This document shows positions 16,265-29,790 of a stretch of 64,000 nucleotides of DNA, piece after piece; positions within the stretch are counted from its first letter, which is position 1, and every line of letters starts with the position of its first letter. This stretch comes from Auanema rhodensis (lineage: Eukaryota > Nematoda > Chromadorea > Rhabditida > Rhabditidae), in contig OZ059897.1 in the NCBI GenBank assembly GCA_964057225.1, positions 13,764,001 through 13,828,000 on the forward strand, in the 5' to 3' direction. Position numbers and translations under genes: made by a program. Under the pieces are notes generated by a model. It did not search any database, was not told the origin of the DNA, and worked only from the letters and a program-made list of their open reading frames with translations.

Positions 16265-16771
16265 TAATGGTTATGAACATGGGGAAGTTGAAGAAAAATA
16301 ATTCTAAAAAATGTTTGATAGCCGTAAGATGGTCAATGTAGCCTTATTAAAAATTCATATACATGCCTCTTTGAAACATCACTGCTTTTCCTTTTTTATT
16401 CATCTTGCATCACCTACTTAGTTTTTTATATCTTATATTTGTTAGCTTTTTTTGATGTTTGTTTATAAAATAATCATACTCTGAGCTGTTTTTACGGGAT
16501 TCAATGTAATTCTTTTCTTCTCATCATCATGCTGTTCTAATCAGAGGCAACATTTCAGAAGAACTCCTTCTTTCTTCTAAGTATTTCGTTAGCTTTTCTC
16601 TTTCTATCTATCCATTTGTCTGCAACACTCTCAGCTTTTTATTTCTATCCGTTTCTCTCGCTCACTCTCATTCCTTTCTCGTGTTCACTCTCTGCTCTTT
16701 TAGTACTATCTATGCCCTGCAACAAACAACTGGCCACCACGAGACTCAGGGTGTGGTTAGAGCATGCAGCC

Positions 16772-16797
16772 CAGTGCCAGGCTAGTCCCTGGCACTG
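16772..16797. other. perfect 10-bp hairpin in a GC-rich island
   Basis: The arms CAGTGCCAGG (16772-16781) and CCTGGCACTG (16788-16797) are exact reverse complements separated by six bases. Outside a small internal loop, AGAG (upstream) and CTCT (downstream) can extend the stem. The island (about 16.69-16.85 kb) is clearly richer in G+C than its surroundings. It could be a small structured RNA or a dyad protein-binding site. The precursor arms look short for a classical microRNA, so no RNA class is assigned. Confidence 0.35.
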
Positions 16798-16993
16798 AAG
16801 CCTCTTATTATGTGCCAAAAACTCCAAAAACCGCCATAAAGCTTGCTGAAACAAATAGAAACAGTAAAAATGCAAAGAGAGAATAATAGATAAACGAAGA
16901 TAATATAAAAAATTTGTTATGAAATCAAGCTTAAAATGACCTTAGGAAATCTTGAACATAAATAATCTTGACATCTATCCTCTCTCTTCTTAT

Positions 16994-16997
<4 letters not shown>

Positions 16998-17041
<44 letters not shown>

Positions 17042-17055
17042 CTCTCTCTCTCTTT
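16998..17055. repeat. (CT)n microsatellite
   Basis: About 40 bases of perfect CT repeat, then AA and a further short CT run. Confidence 0.9.
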
Positions 17056-17289
17056 CAAGCTCTCCTTTTCTCTTTAACTTCTTATCCAATTTCCCTCTAT
17101 ATCTATTTCAATAACTCACTTTCTTCATATGAATATCATTGTTTCTATACCGATATTCCGGTACCTTTGATCTCTAGTTCCTTTCTTCTATCTCTTGTAA
17201 CTCTAGCTGACCATGTAGGTTTATGTCATTTTTCACAAATATTTGATTTCGGAAGAAAAAAAATACACAACACAATTCAAAACTTACAT

Positions 17290-17312
17290 CTACATACATA
17301 CATACATACATC
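17290..17312. repeat. (ACAT)n tetranucleotide repeat
   Basis: Five to six ACAT units in tandem. A related, more degenerate ACAT/GTGT stretch follows at 17625-17675. Confidence 0.8.
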
Positions 17313-19515
17313 ATTCGTTTAACAAGGAATATATGTTCAATAAAATTACTTCAATCTTTATAAACGTAAAAAGAAACATTTCAAAATTATACATTTTTTT
17401 TGGTTAACTCCGAATTTCAATAAATTGTAGTTATAATCACGTTTCTCATTATATTTAAGCTTAAGAGAAATGACAAAACTGTGACCTATACATATAAGAA
17501 AACGTTGGCCTATATTTCTTTTGTTGACGAATTTCTTCAAAACGTTTCATGCCTTACATAAATGACTTCAGAATTTTTAGATTTTAGGCTACAAGTTGTC
17601 AGTCTCTTATAATGCTTGTTCATACATACGTACATGTGTGTGTCCACCTGTTACACACACATACATACACACACTAGATTTGGACCAAAATTTTCGCGTT
17701 TTATCCACATGATTATCAAAAATATTTTTATCCTAAATATAAAATATAATTATGTTTGTGTCAAGTTCCATTATTTTGAAATTATTTTCCAAATACTTCT
17801 TATATCATCAATGAAGAGGTAATATGTTGTTCTTTACTTCTTATCCTACCACTCCATCTATCTTTTCTCTCTGAGTCTTGTTTCCGAACGTTTGCTATGT
17901 GCTTTGAACGGTTTACAGTACCAACCAAGTTGGCAAATATCAGGCTCAAACAGCTTCACATAACATGAACGTTGTTACTGAGGCTGGCAACATTTTTATC
18001 TCAGAAACTATCATTATTCATTTGATAAAGCACGTTTCTTTCTTAGCTAAACACCATATTTATTTCAAATTATTCTTAGTTTACGCAATGTAATGAAACA
18101 TTCTCATAAATATATTTTATAATTGAACTAATCTAATTTTTTCAAAAAAAAAAAACTCACTTTGTGGGTACAAATAGTTCCAACCTCAGTTTTAACTGAT
18201 ATTATCATTTTATATATTAATTCATTTATATATTTTATGTTATAATTAGAATGTTTATTATATTTTTATATGTTTACACAATATTTAGTATTAGGAGAAA
18301 ATTTGATAAATCATGGATTAGAGAAGAGAAGATCTCTACATCTCAAAACCTTTTGATGTATTGTTTCTTGTTAAGATTATACTTTGAAAAGTTATTGATA
18401 TCTTAATAGATGTTGAAAGAGCAGGCACAGAACAAGAATTGAAAAAGACATACTCTCCAAAAAAAACTTGAGAGATAGAAAAAAGCGGGAGTGAAAATAA
18501 GCAAGCAAGAGAAATAGAGAAGAGAAAAAGGAAAAGTTGAAGACAACGAAGAAGCTCGAATGAGAGAATTACTATTCGACGAGCCGTAATTAGTCGTGCC
18601 TAGTTGCTGTGGAGGCAATTTGCAATGAGGCTAATGATAGTTCTTCAACTAGTATTCCCGGGTCAGACGAAGGCTGTCATGTTGAAGCTTAACTGAAAAA
18701 ATTCTTATCACGAGTCCTGCTGCAGAGAAGATTTTACTTCATAATTCTATGAATTTTATATTTTTCACATTCATTCGTTTCTTTTCCAAAATATTTCATT
18801 TGTTCGCTTGTTTCTACAATTTTTTTTCTCTTAGTCTTCATTGCTTTTCAGGGTATCTGTCATATCTCATATCCCTAATTTTCGCCATACATCTTCTAAG
18901 CTATCAGTTTTATCAATTGTTCAAGGAGTGCTTTTCAAATTTGAAGAAATATAGCTCACACATAGTTTTAGTTATAGTTTTTTTCTGTTAATTAATGTTA
19001 TTTTCTGTCATTCTATATGTTATCAGAGAGCATTTTTTTTCGAGAGGATTACTTTACTTTCCAGTTTAAACTAAACTATCCTGTTATAATATAATGTCAT
19101 ATAACATAGAGATCATAATCAATACCTTCGAAAAGTATTGAACTGCATTTTTTTCAAAATATAATCTTATGTATTTGCTTTTTTTTTATTGATATAATAT
19201 CAAATCATTTTTTAATATTTGGTACTAATCTTCATGTATATTTATGGAAATATGCTAGCTATTTAATGCATATAATCATTAGAATCATCAACATTTTATC
19301 ATTTATCATTAATTGACTTTTAATATTAGCATTAATTATCCTAAAAATTATCATATAAATATATAAATATATATATTTATATGAATAATTAGTCTAAGGT
19401 GACAATAGCTTTGCGACATGATACCTAATCAACTAATAGAACAATAATCGTATTTTCATTATAATTAGCTAAATATTGCTACTAAGTTGTTTATAATCTT
19501 ATTTCAATTATTAAA

Positions 19516-19518
<3 letters not shown>
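17313..19518. other. AT-rich DNA, no supported gene
   Basis: No exon supported. Complex islands occur near 17.87-18.0 kb (with two TGGCAA motifs and a CCAAC/GTTGG mini-hairpin) and 18.58-18.73 kb. The rest is AT-rich. Confidence 0.4.

Positions 19519-19519
<1 letters not shown>

Positions 19520-19576
<57 letters not shown>
19520..19576. repeat. (AT)n microsatellite
   Basis: Roughly 55 bases of uninterrupted AT dinucleotide. Confidence 0.9.
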
Positions 19577-19578
<2 letters not shown>

Positions 19579-22125
19579 AAATGTATATTTATTATTATAA
19601 TATACTCATTTTTTTCCAGAAAAAATCTAAAAAAAATCTATTATATATATATATATGAATACAAATTTATATCTCACATAATTAAAGCATATTTTCATAT
19701 ATTTCTACTTTTCTGTATTATATTATGCTCTTCCTGATAGAACAGTTAAAACCAGCTGGTGTCCAGTGAACACAGGACTGTTAGTCGCTGCTCCACCCGT
19801 TCAATGTCAAAAACTTTAGCAAATAGTTTTTGAAATTCTTCGCTTCACTCCACACATTTTTCAAAGTTTCTAACAATATGTTCATTACTAGCTGTTATGA
19901 ATATTATTTTCTTATACCAATGAACATGAAACGGGAATGTAACTAATGAAAGTGAATGTTCATTCCTGGGAGCTCACTGATTTAAACCTTTTTTCCTTTT
20001 CTTTTCCCTCTCTCTCTCTTACTTTTATAGTCTGTCCTCTCGATCACATCAACTCTTTCCGCTTATGTTCTGTTCTCTAACGAAACGCTCACTTTGAGGA
20101 AATGAGCCCTTTCCAGATAGTTTTCAACACAAGCTGCAAGCGGGAAATTCAATTTGTCTGAAACATAACGCTCGATTGGCTCTGATGTGCCGAAGTAAAC
20201 AAGCTTCTCTGCTCTCCATCTACATGTACCTCACTCTCATTCTACTCTCTATTTCTCTATCTCTCTTTTCTTTTTTCTTTTAACCCATCGTACTCATTTT
20301 CCACGTCTAACACCCACCAACTTCGTTTTGAATTCAAAGACTTCAAAAAAAGTGTTCTCGTGCTAGTCAATATTTCCATATTTTTGAATCACGTTTCTGT
20401 GTTTGCTACTATTCTACTGATCCAACTTGAAGCTCATTGAGACTTCTAAGTTGCTTTTACTAATGTCTTTCAAAGCACAATAACGTGTTCAAAAGCTTCA
20501 CAACCATATAGATATGTACATAAATAAATTTATATTTTTATTCTTATATTCCATATGATTACTGATTTTCTTATTCTATATCTTTTGCTACCCTCATTGA
20601 GTTAACTCTTCTCCATTCTTTTCTACCGAAATAGAGCAGACACTGCAATAGCATGTGTTCTCAACTTCGGAGCTGTAAAATTTTCCGAAGTTTTCTCATC
20701 ACGTTTATCCTTTTTTTGTTTTCATTTTCAATAAGTTTGGTCAAAATATAAAAAAAAATGAAAAAACTATCAGAAATGAAATAGAACCGTTTAGTCTATC
20801 GAATCTAGTTATACAACCATGATTTCAAAAAAAAAACTTTTATACCGTATTTATTGTTTACTTTTTGTTTTTATTTCTTGTTCTCAACGTCTTTTTTCAA
20901 TTTTTAATTATTATATCTTGATGAGTTGAACATTAATGAAAAGATCACTCATATACTGTGTGTCCTTTATATTTATATCTAACGTTTTACGTTCATGACT
21001 TCTTAACTACGTAACTCATCCGGAAACAATTTTCTGAAGCTGTCATACTGCCTCACTTTCTTTTCATATAAACTTAACTTACGTCCGAATCCAGTCTAAC
21101 CTTCTCACGAGAATGTTTCTCTTCTATTCTATATTAATCCCACGGTTTCCGAGCAAAAGAGTTTAAGAGCATTAGAAAGATATGAATTGAACTGAAGCTA
21201 TTTTACAAATTTTAACTGATTTATCTATTTGTCATTATTTTTATTTGGATGTCCACTCTGGAGTTCTTATTTCGGTATCGATTAATGCTCAAGAGGTGGT
21301 TGTTCTGCCATGTGATTTACTTGTCATCCGAACGAAAATTGAGAGAAAAAGATGGCTGCAAAAAAGACGTTCCAAGTGGTGCAAGACTTTAAAATATTCG
21401 ACATTTTGAGTGGGTCATCAGATTGTTTTGAAATATTAAAATATTTAATTAATAACAAATAAAAATAATTTTATATTAAAAATCATTTAGTTGGTATAGT
21501 TCTTAGTTATCTCTTGAGATTATATAATATATCTTACTGTAATAAGGATTATTAAAACAAGAGATAACAGATATTCAAGAGTGTTCTGTATATATCAGAG
21601 AAAAGTATAAGAATATAAGAGGAAAAGAAGAAATATAGAGAAAGAGTTAAAAAGGAAGAGAATGAGAGAAAGAAAAAAGAGGAGGGGGAACGTACCGAGA
21701 TGAGAAATAGTGAGAAGCTAGCAGCCGGCTTGTGAGCCAATGCAATTTCCATTGAAACCCAGCTTGGCAAATGGCAGTTCTTTCGATGTTGAGCTGTCCA
21801 TTCTGAGACCCATAGCATGTCGAACAAGAATTAGCTCAGCCAACCACCTTCATATGTTTCAAAAATTCAAATTTCGAAAGTTAGTCAGTGGCTGGCTACT
21901 TAATAATTCGGCGTTATGTTCATACGTTTCTTATGATTTTTTAATAAAATATGAAAACTCTGAATAGAAGTTAAGTTTCGTGGGAAAATTTCAAAATCTT
22001 GGAAATTTAACATATCAATATCGAATAATTCATGTTTAATTTCATTTTTGTTTTCTTTTTATTTTGTTCTTATTGCTTTTTGTTTATTCTCTAACTATAT
22101 GAATAGTTTTCATCTTAAATATTTA
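19577..22125. promoter_or_regulatory. proximal upstream region of the nuclear receptor gene
   Basis: No coding exon supported. Islands of complex sequence lie at about 19.73-19.83 kb (with an outer AACAGT/ACTGTT inverted repeat), 20.07-20.24, 20.62-20.70, 21.26-21.42 and 21.70-21.86 kb. The receptor's start codon is preceded at 22121-22125 by ATTTAG, a splice acceptor, so the first exon is joined either to a spliced leader or to an upstream 5' UTR exon somewhere in this block. The regulatory role is inferred from position only. Confidence 0.35.
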
Positions 22126-22133
22126 GATCCATC

Positions 22134-24482
22134 ATGGATCTTATTGAGGGTCAATGTATGGTCTGTGGGGATCGATCAGCTGGAAAGCACTATGGAGTAA
22201 TGGCTTGCTACGGTAGTTTTGAAGCTTCATTCAATGAAACTTATGTTTTGATTATTTTAGGATGCAAAGGATTCTTCAGACGAACTATAAGAAGTCAACA
22301 GACCTACCAATGCCGGTTCAAGCAATGTTGTAGTATTGATAAAGGTTCATCTTAATAAACAATTATATTTCAATATCGTGAATATCTTTCAGATCAGCGA
22401 AATGCTTGTCGGTTTTGTAGATTTCAGAGATGCCTCAGTGTTGGAATGGAGCCTGACGGTATATAACCCGATATTTCTATGTTTTCTATCTAAATGTATA
22501 ATTCTATAGCTATTCGTCCTGATCGTGATGTAATTGGAAAACAGAAAAATCCCAGAAGGAAAAAGATAAAACGAGAAGATTCGTCATTACCATCACCTGG
22601 AAGCGAATCACCGTACGTTATTCATTTCTCGAAAACTTTTTTTTCTTCAAAAGACAACTTATTTGTTTATTGAGAATGTATATATGTTTTTACCAATAAC
22701 GGTATCATTATTCTAAAATTCACAAACAACTAACAATAAGTATAAATGTACTTTTGAAATCAACAATAACAATTCTTTATATTTATTATTATTTTTTATT
22801 GAATATGAATTGAAAAAAGAAGTATTTTATTATTTTATTTGTTAGGTTCAGCACGACACATGAAGATGTGCTGGTAACATACTTAGTAGAAATTGAAATG
22901 CAAGCAATGGCTGGACCAACATCTGGAAGAGCTTTCGATATGATTAAGGCTAGAACTCTTTTTTTGGAAATTTTAATTTTACAAATGTTTTTTTATTTTA
23001 GCCAGACCCTGATTTTGATTTGCCGCATTTATTTCTGAATCGGTTCTCATTTTTGGCCGAATCTTATGAGGTTTGTTAATAACTTCAGGCGTAAATAATG
23101 TATAATTACAATTTCAAGATGTCGTACGATGTTGGACGTGTAGCAACCGTTGAACAACTTGCCTCGTCTATGAGACGTTATGTATTGGCTACTGTACATT
23201 GGGTAGAGGCTTTATTTTCGTTGGCCCAGATTGATAATGTGAATGAAAAGGTATCATCATACTATACTGCATCGAATTAATTTCTTCTCATGCTTTTTTG
23301 GTTTATTGCCAATCAATTTTATTTTTTTCTTTCTTTAAGACTGCGCTGTTGAAACAAGTATTTCCATCATACTTACTTTTATGTCAAGCTGCTCGAACAT
23401 CACAATTGGCAGCAAATAATTGCATATGTTTATGTAATCGTACAGTACTACCACGTACTTTACCAAGACATTTACATGAAACAAAGTAATAACACTATTT
23501 ACTTTATATCATCAAAAACAATTGTTTTTAGCATGTTATCCAATAATATGATTGGCCGCATTATTGATGAACTCGTTGGTCCTATGAAAAAGCTTGGTCT
23601 AAATGAAGCAGAAATCGTTGTTTTATCAGCTTTAGTCATTCTTGATCCTGGTAACAAACAGTTTTTGCTAATCTTTATTAATTAAATGCTTGACTGTAGA
23701 TGCACCTGGATTGTCCCATGCCACCTCTACAGCCCTATCTCAGCTGAGAGATCGTACACAGAACGCATTATTTCATCTAATTCGTGAAAACTGCAATCAG
23801 CTGCATACGGTTACAAGTCGTTTTGGCAACATTCTGCTTTTACTTCCTCCATTGGCGGTATATTTCGTTTACTATATGTTCCCTTATTGATAACTCAATT
23901 TATTTCAGAAACTCAGTTCGCTTGTTGGAGAAAATGTTCAATTTGCACGCATGTTTGGAAGTGGCAATGTAGATCCACTGTTGGTTGAACTTTTTCTAGC
24001 AAATCCTGCTGCAGAAGTAAGTTTGAAGAAAAACTTACGTAGAGATCTAACTGTACTGTTTTCTTTCCCAGCACAACATCATGCCTTCACCAACTTATCG
24101 AGAACGAAGTGATGTATCAACTCAAACAAACGCCTCATCATCACCTTGTTTACCATCAGATCTAAATGATGTTATGCAAGAGGAAATGCCAACAGCACCT
24201 GGCTCCGAATCGAATGGCTCTGCTCAAACAGTATTGCCTACTCCTCCAGGTTTCACTGTGTTGACTCTTTCAAATCAATAAAGCATACTTTCAGTGAATA
24301 ACTTCCATGCATTCTATTTCCCTGGACATCAGTTCTCAATGACTCAAACTACATTGACATACAATAACAACAATACCGTAGCTAGTAGTACTCCAAACGC
24401 TGTATCTGCTGTCTACAGTCCTACGTCAAACTTTTACGAGAACCAAGCAAGCCAAGTGGTAGCACCACAATTTTTCATGTAA
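22134..24482 (+). CDS. HNF4-type nuclear hormone receptor, thirteen exons
   Basis: Ligand-regulated transcription factor family member acting in the nucleus. Exons: 22134-22212, 22261-22344, 22393-22458, 22510-22612, 22846-22948, 23002-23070, 23119-23250, 23340-23485, 23532-23650, 23700-23857, 23909-24016, 24072-24249, 24295-24482; all phases agree. The N-terminus goes straight into a C4 zinc-finger DNA-binding domain: [21 protein letters not shown]-box CKGFFRR, second finger [14 protein letters not shown], then [18 protein letters not shown], the basic extension typical of HNF4-like receptors. A ligand-binding domain follows ([43 protein letters not shown], helix-12-like [10 protein letters not shown]). 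The C-terminal 100 residues are Ser/Thr/Asn-rich and low-complexity. A conserved KHYG and P-box CKGFF argue for an HNF4-like rather than a divergent supplementary receptor. I do not assign a specific nhr number. Confidence 0.93.
22949..23001 (+). other. GC-AG intron in the nuclear receptor gene
   Basis: The coding frame leaves the ligand-binding-domain exon at ...ATGATTAAG and resumes at CCAGACCCTG after TTTTATTTTAG. No GT donor fits the frame; the intron starts AAG|GCTAGA. The downstream exon (23 codons) is in frame and ends at a normal GT donor. GC donors are a known minor class with a strong preference for AAG before the cut, which is present. Confidence 0.7.
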
Positions 24483-27240
24483 ATCAGATTGTCTCTCGAA
24501 TACGGCCACTGATTTTTTGAACTATAGAAAAACTTGTTTTCCAAAACAAAGCAAAAAAGATCATTTTCCCGGCTGTCAACTCATCTGGTCTTGAGACGAA
24601 GTATCAAACTTTTAACATATAATATACCATATATACTCGTTATTTATTATACTTTTTATATACTCGTTTTCATCTAGCAGATCTGAGTTGGCAGTTGCTC
24701 AGGGTCTATACCAAATACCTCCAGCTTTTTTCTCTTTTATTTTTATTTTTTATAAACCGGACCAACCTCAAATATTCTAGTCAGTACAGCCTTTTCTATG
24801 CATTCGGCGACGTAGTTCGTAAACTAACCCTTCATTATGAAGATCTCACTAATAATCCCCCAGATATTGAAAAAACGTGGTCTATCAATCTACCTGAAAA
24901 CCCAAATCTCTTACCTCTATACAGATAGTCTTTTATTTTGTATTATATATTGTATACGTCGCTAACCTGAAATGCTTATTGAAATCCTCTACCTTGTTTG
25001 TTCTTTATCGTTTCAACTTTTTTTGAATTTTGAAATTATGAACTGAAAAAGCTCTATTTATGAACCCAGAAATGTTGGAATTATGTTTTTGTTCTTATAT
25101 TTATTTGTTTTCGTTATATTTTACTCTTAAATCCCTTCCCCACTCTTCTTTAACCATATGCCACAATCCTAGTCTAAATTATTCTTTCCTTCTATGCAAA
25201 ATTGACTTTGTTAATAGGCGAAACATCCACTCGAAATCTTAACATCTGAATTCTCTATGTACTCAATTCTAGACACTGATCACACACTTCTAAAACCCAT
25301 TTATTAATCTTTAAATCTCAAGTAACAACATAAAGTAGCCAAGCACTTGTATAAACGTAGTAACTGGTCAGTTACAAGCAAGAAACAAACACAAAACATT
25401 ATGAGCAGGGTTGAATTCAAATTATCTTATTTAAAAGGATTAAACTTAAAATAAATAAGAATTTGGTTTCTAGATAGGAAGAATATATATTCATTAGCTT
25501 CTGTGTAATTACTTTTATCATTTTTATTATACTTGCAACTCCTTCGCTCGAAATTTTCAACCATTTATCTTCCTAGAGAAGAAGTTTCTGCTGTTATCAG
25601 TATCGCTTATCAAATCTGGCTACTTAAAGTTGATGACCTTTTGATTTTTGGTTAAAAAATATTTTTGTTTCTTTTTCAAAATTCCATTCATATTTTCTGA
25701 AATAAGTAGAAATATATTTTATTTTGTTGTATAGATTAGAATCTGATACACTATAATGTATCCGTACAGGTTAATCCACTTCCGGATTCGAAAGTCTCCT
25801 TCTAGATACCTCTTCTTTGTGTTTCTTTTTGTTTGTTGGAATATTGTATAAACATGGTAATCATCTAAAAAATATTTATATGTAACCACACATGTTTCTT
25901 TGTAACGCATCGAGAGCCATTCGATTATTGTAAAGTAACTGTGGCTTTTAATCTAACATATAATTTTTTATATTCAAAAAATTTGAAAACGCGAGTTTAT
26001 TGAACAACGTGTTAACCAGCTACTGCAGCTTCTTTCAATCAACCTCTATCTGTCCATCTGTCTATAAACCTTTTTGTCCTTTTCCTGCCGCTTCTTCAGC
26101 AAATTAGGTTTTAACTTAGTAAGCGAGAGATCTAATAAACGTTCTTCTCTCGTTCTCAATCTTTTCTTCTCTCTCTCTTTTCTATTTCAACTACTCTCAC
26201 CTGCTTGTAGCTGATAAAATTTACGGATTAATTATCTATTATTTTTCAATTTTCTCTATACTCTACCTTTCTTGGACGACGTGTTCGAAATTTGTGTGTT
26301 TGTATTTGTATGTATATATAAAACATGTTTATATATATTACTTGTAAAAATTGTTAACACACAGCTATTTCAGAGGGCTGTATCAGCAATTTGTTGTCCA
26401 ATAAAGATTTGCGTAGCTTTTGAGTTAGTTTATATGAAAACTACGTTTTCTGCAAGATGAAACATAATTGATAAACTTTGTCTGAGACTGCTACAAGTGG
26501 TTATCAATGAAACATTTAGAAAGCCAATAGACAATTAACTAATGATTTGGCTTACACACTGCTTGTCGTAATGATAAATTTGAAATATCTAACAGGAATC
26601 ATAATGGTTATTTTCAAAACCCACGTTTTGATACAGTTTATTAAGATCATGATTTTCATCACTGAAAATACTTCTGTTATCGCATTACTGGAACTGAACT
26701 TCTTGACAACCACAAGCAACCGTCCGGTCACTTTGCACTTTTTACAATGAACATCATACGATTTTCAGTAGTCAGCAAAGAGTTCTATTTTCCAGGATGA
26801 AACATCATGAGACTGTCATATAACCAGAAAAAAAAGAAAAAAGGATAAAACATAAAACATTTAGTGAGAATTATTATTTTGTTTTGATATTACTTAATGT
26901 ATACTATTTGTATTTCATACAAAAAAATAACACCCGTATATAACACAGAATAAGGCAAGGTATTTTTTAGGATTTGTGCAAGAAAATCGAATCATTGAGG
27001 AATTTTGACAGTGGAAGTAGAATGAAGTGATTATAAGGAACATTTTGAGATGTGTGGAAAAGACTTAGAGAAGTGAAAATTGCAAAAGCTAAAAAGTAGA
27101 GAGAAGAGTTTGGAAATAAGAGCTCGTGACTTAATATAGATATCTACATAGAAACATTAAAGAAAATACAACAAATACATACATAAAGCGATTTGAAAGT
27201 ATATAGAAAACAATACTTTTGATAACAAATGGACAACAAA
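24483..27240. other. intergenic region between convergent genes
   Basis: The 3' flank of the nuclear receptor and of the minus-strand cluster. At 24779-24928 a plus-strand frame preceded by a TATTCTAG acceptor ends DIEKTWSINLPENPNLLPLYR; it is protein-like but isolated, perhaps 3' UTR or an alternative last exon. The remainder is AT-rich with short open frames of biased composition and no supported gene. Confidence 0.4.
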
Positions 27241-29385
27241 TTATTCTCCAATTAAAGGTGCGGTAGAATAACGATCATATGAACCAAGCAATACTTCCTC
27301 TTCGCAATCCTCATCAGCATAGGCATGATACATCTCTTCAGGAATGCTATACAGTGGACTGCTAACAAGACTACGGGAAACCTGAAGAACCATATTATTA
27401 CGCTTCATCATTATTTTTAAAAATACTCCATTTAAATATTACTGAAATCAATAAAATAAATACTAACCGATACTCGTCTAGCAGCTGGTATCGCTGGAGA
27501 AGATAAGCTAGTTCTTAGTCTAGGACCGTTTTGATTACGATTGGATCGATTACCAGCAAGCACTGGTCTGTCATATGCAGTAGGCTAAAAGGAAAAAACA
27601 TATTAGGTTATACAAAATTATAAATACCTGTGTTAATGGTCTATACCTCCTTCTCCAATTACGAACAACAACCACTTCGGCAATTGGAGCAACGGAAGTA
27701 CAGTCATTAAAAACCTGCAAAGAACGAATTTAATTACTTTCAAAATCGAAAAGTATAAGAGACACTTACTTCAGTTGATAAATCAGCGCTGTCTGTTCTT
27801 CTTTTGAGTCCTGGTCGGAAAACGTACAGGATTGCCCATATAGGAATGAGAAACGAGAAAAGGTCATACGGCACTTTTAAAATCGTATATCGTATTTGAT
27901 CGTGTTTCTAAAATCATTAAACTTTCTCAAAATACAAAATAAATATAAACTAACAAAAACTCCGCTACACCCTTTATTGTCATCTGCTAGCATAAACAAG
28001 CTTATGTGGTAACATAAATCTGCTAACGCAGAAGTTTCAAATGTCCAAAACAAACTATAAAAAATTCAAACAATGAAAACAAAATTAAAAATTCATCTCT
28101 CTTACCTAAGAAGTTCAATTCGTTGACTCCGTTGAATGTTGGACGAAGCAGAAATTCGACTCATTCGTTTCAGAATCAAAAAGAAAGAGCCAACCATAAG
28201 CTGGACTATTACAAATTCCCCAGCAGAAAACCATATCCAATATGGAGCTGAAATTCAACTCTTTTAATAAATAAACAGTAAAATGAAAAACCATGACAAT
28301 CCGTCCAAGGTTCAATCGACAGAAGCAATCCCATTACCAGAAACATGGTGAAAAATGTAAACATTAGGAATAAAGCCACGAAACATAATCTAATAAAGAA
28401 AAGCTGATTATTAAAATTTCACATGAGCGAAACCTTCTTCCAGCCGCGGAACTCCAATGCATCATTTTCGATGCAATATCGAGATAATAGTAACAAATAA
28501 CAACAAGTTCTACAGCTTTTATATAGGATATGAATAGAGCCAGTTGAGTATTCCATCCTAATAGCCATTCAAAGGAGCTAGAAAATAAATGAGAAGTTTA
28601 AATTTAAAGACTAAAATCATACCCAGCAATACAATGTACACATAACAAGTAATATAATAGTAGCCGTATATGTGATGGTTGATTTGAGTGCAACAATATT
28701 ATACGAAGAAAGGCTGTCCATGATGTGAGGATAGCAAGTAATGCTACACCAACAGATCGAAAGCATGCTAAACAATTAATTGAAACAATGTTTTTTTTCA
28801 ATTAGCTACCTATTGTATCCGGTCGCGAAATACAGTTTGCACATAGTACATCCTGACTTCGGTTCATATACATAGAAGAGTTACCATCTTCCAGCCAACG
28901 TCTCCACCATTCAGAATCAGGGCCCCACGGAATCATTATAAGAATTAAAACTGAAATTCAAATTGAAATATGAAACAGGAATCAATAAGAAGCATAGAGA
29001 TAAAGAAAAGGTCGAATAGTGTTTTAAAAAGTGACATGATGAAACGACAGGCACAGCCAGCATCAATAGTAAGAACTTTAGCGCGTGATCAGGGGACAAG
29101 CAATGTTTATAAGCGAGAAGTGAATACAAAAACGATGTTAGAACGATAAATATGAAGCATATTGATCTGGAAAGCTAATGTAATGTTTTCTTAAAATATA
29201 AAAAGCATTTTCATGACAAAATTATCTATGAACTAAGAACTTCTGCAATTTAGTGATAACAAGAGAAGGCAAGCTTGGAGTCCTCCAAAACATAAAATGA
29301 CGCATATAATTGTGATTCCAAGTGATAATGGAATGTTAAATTGAATATTTTGAAAAATCTGAAAATCGAACTGAAAATTAGTCAT
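27241..29385 (-). CDS. polytopic membrane protein, about ten membrane segments, function not recognised
   Basis: A multi-exon gene on the minus strand whose exons share introns of about 45-60 bp. The ATG at 29385 opens directly into a hydrophobic segment (LSLGITIICVILCFGGLQAC). Further membrane helices include FLLLMLAVPVV, GVALLAILTSWTAFLRIILL, LLLYYLLCVHCIAG, LCFVALFLMFTFFTMFLVMG, FVIVQLMVGSFFLIL and LFSFLIPIWAILYVF. A loop with an N-glycosylation-type NRS and two Cys (DVLCANCISRPDT) lies between helices 3 and 4. The tail is cytosolic-looking, basic and Ser-rich (RRRYRPLTQPTAYDRP, LVSSPLYSIPEEMYHAY) and ends in PLIGE. It vaguely recalls GPR137/TPRA-type 7TM proteins, but I cannot confirm a family. 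It is the last gene of the tightly spaced minus-strand run, 405 bp after PIGW. The join after the first exon is uncertain. Confidence 0.6.
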
Positions 29386-29790
29386 GAGAGATACATAACA
29401 GAATGAAACTCAATCAAAAAAGGAATGACTCATCTATGCCGAAATAGTGAATATCATGAAGTAAAAAATGGATAATAAACCAAACATTATATATGAATGT
29501 TTAAAACATCATTTATATACAAATAATTCGATTAAAACAAAGCCAGTTTTTATCTTTCTTTTGAGAAATCCATAAAAATCATTTTATAATAGATTGGGTA
29601 AGCTTATATTTCAAGTAAACAACAAATAAACAACGCATGATGCTGACCCATAACCGACACCGTTTGAAATTCAAGATTAATTTAGTAAAAAAAGAGATCC
29701 TAGATTATGGTTAATACTATAGAAAGTTGATAAGCACAAACATCATATCATAATTACGAAAGCACATAGAAAGAGTTTCAGTTGTTTTTT

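Noticed and set aside
18590-18690. Short plus-strand frame VAVEAICNEANDSSSTSIPG
   Set aside because: Only 29 codons, bounded by stops, no ATG and no convincing splice context.
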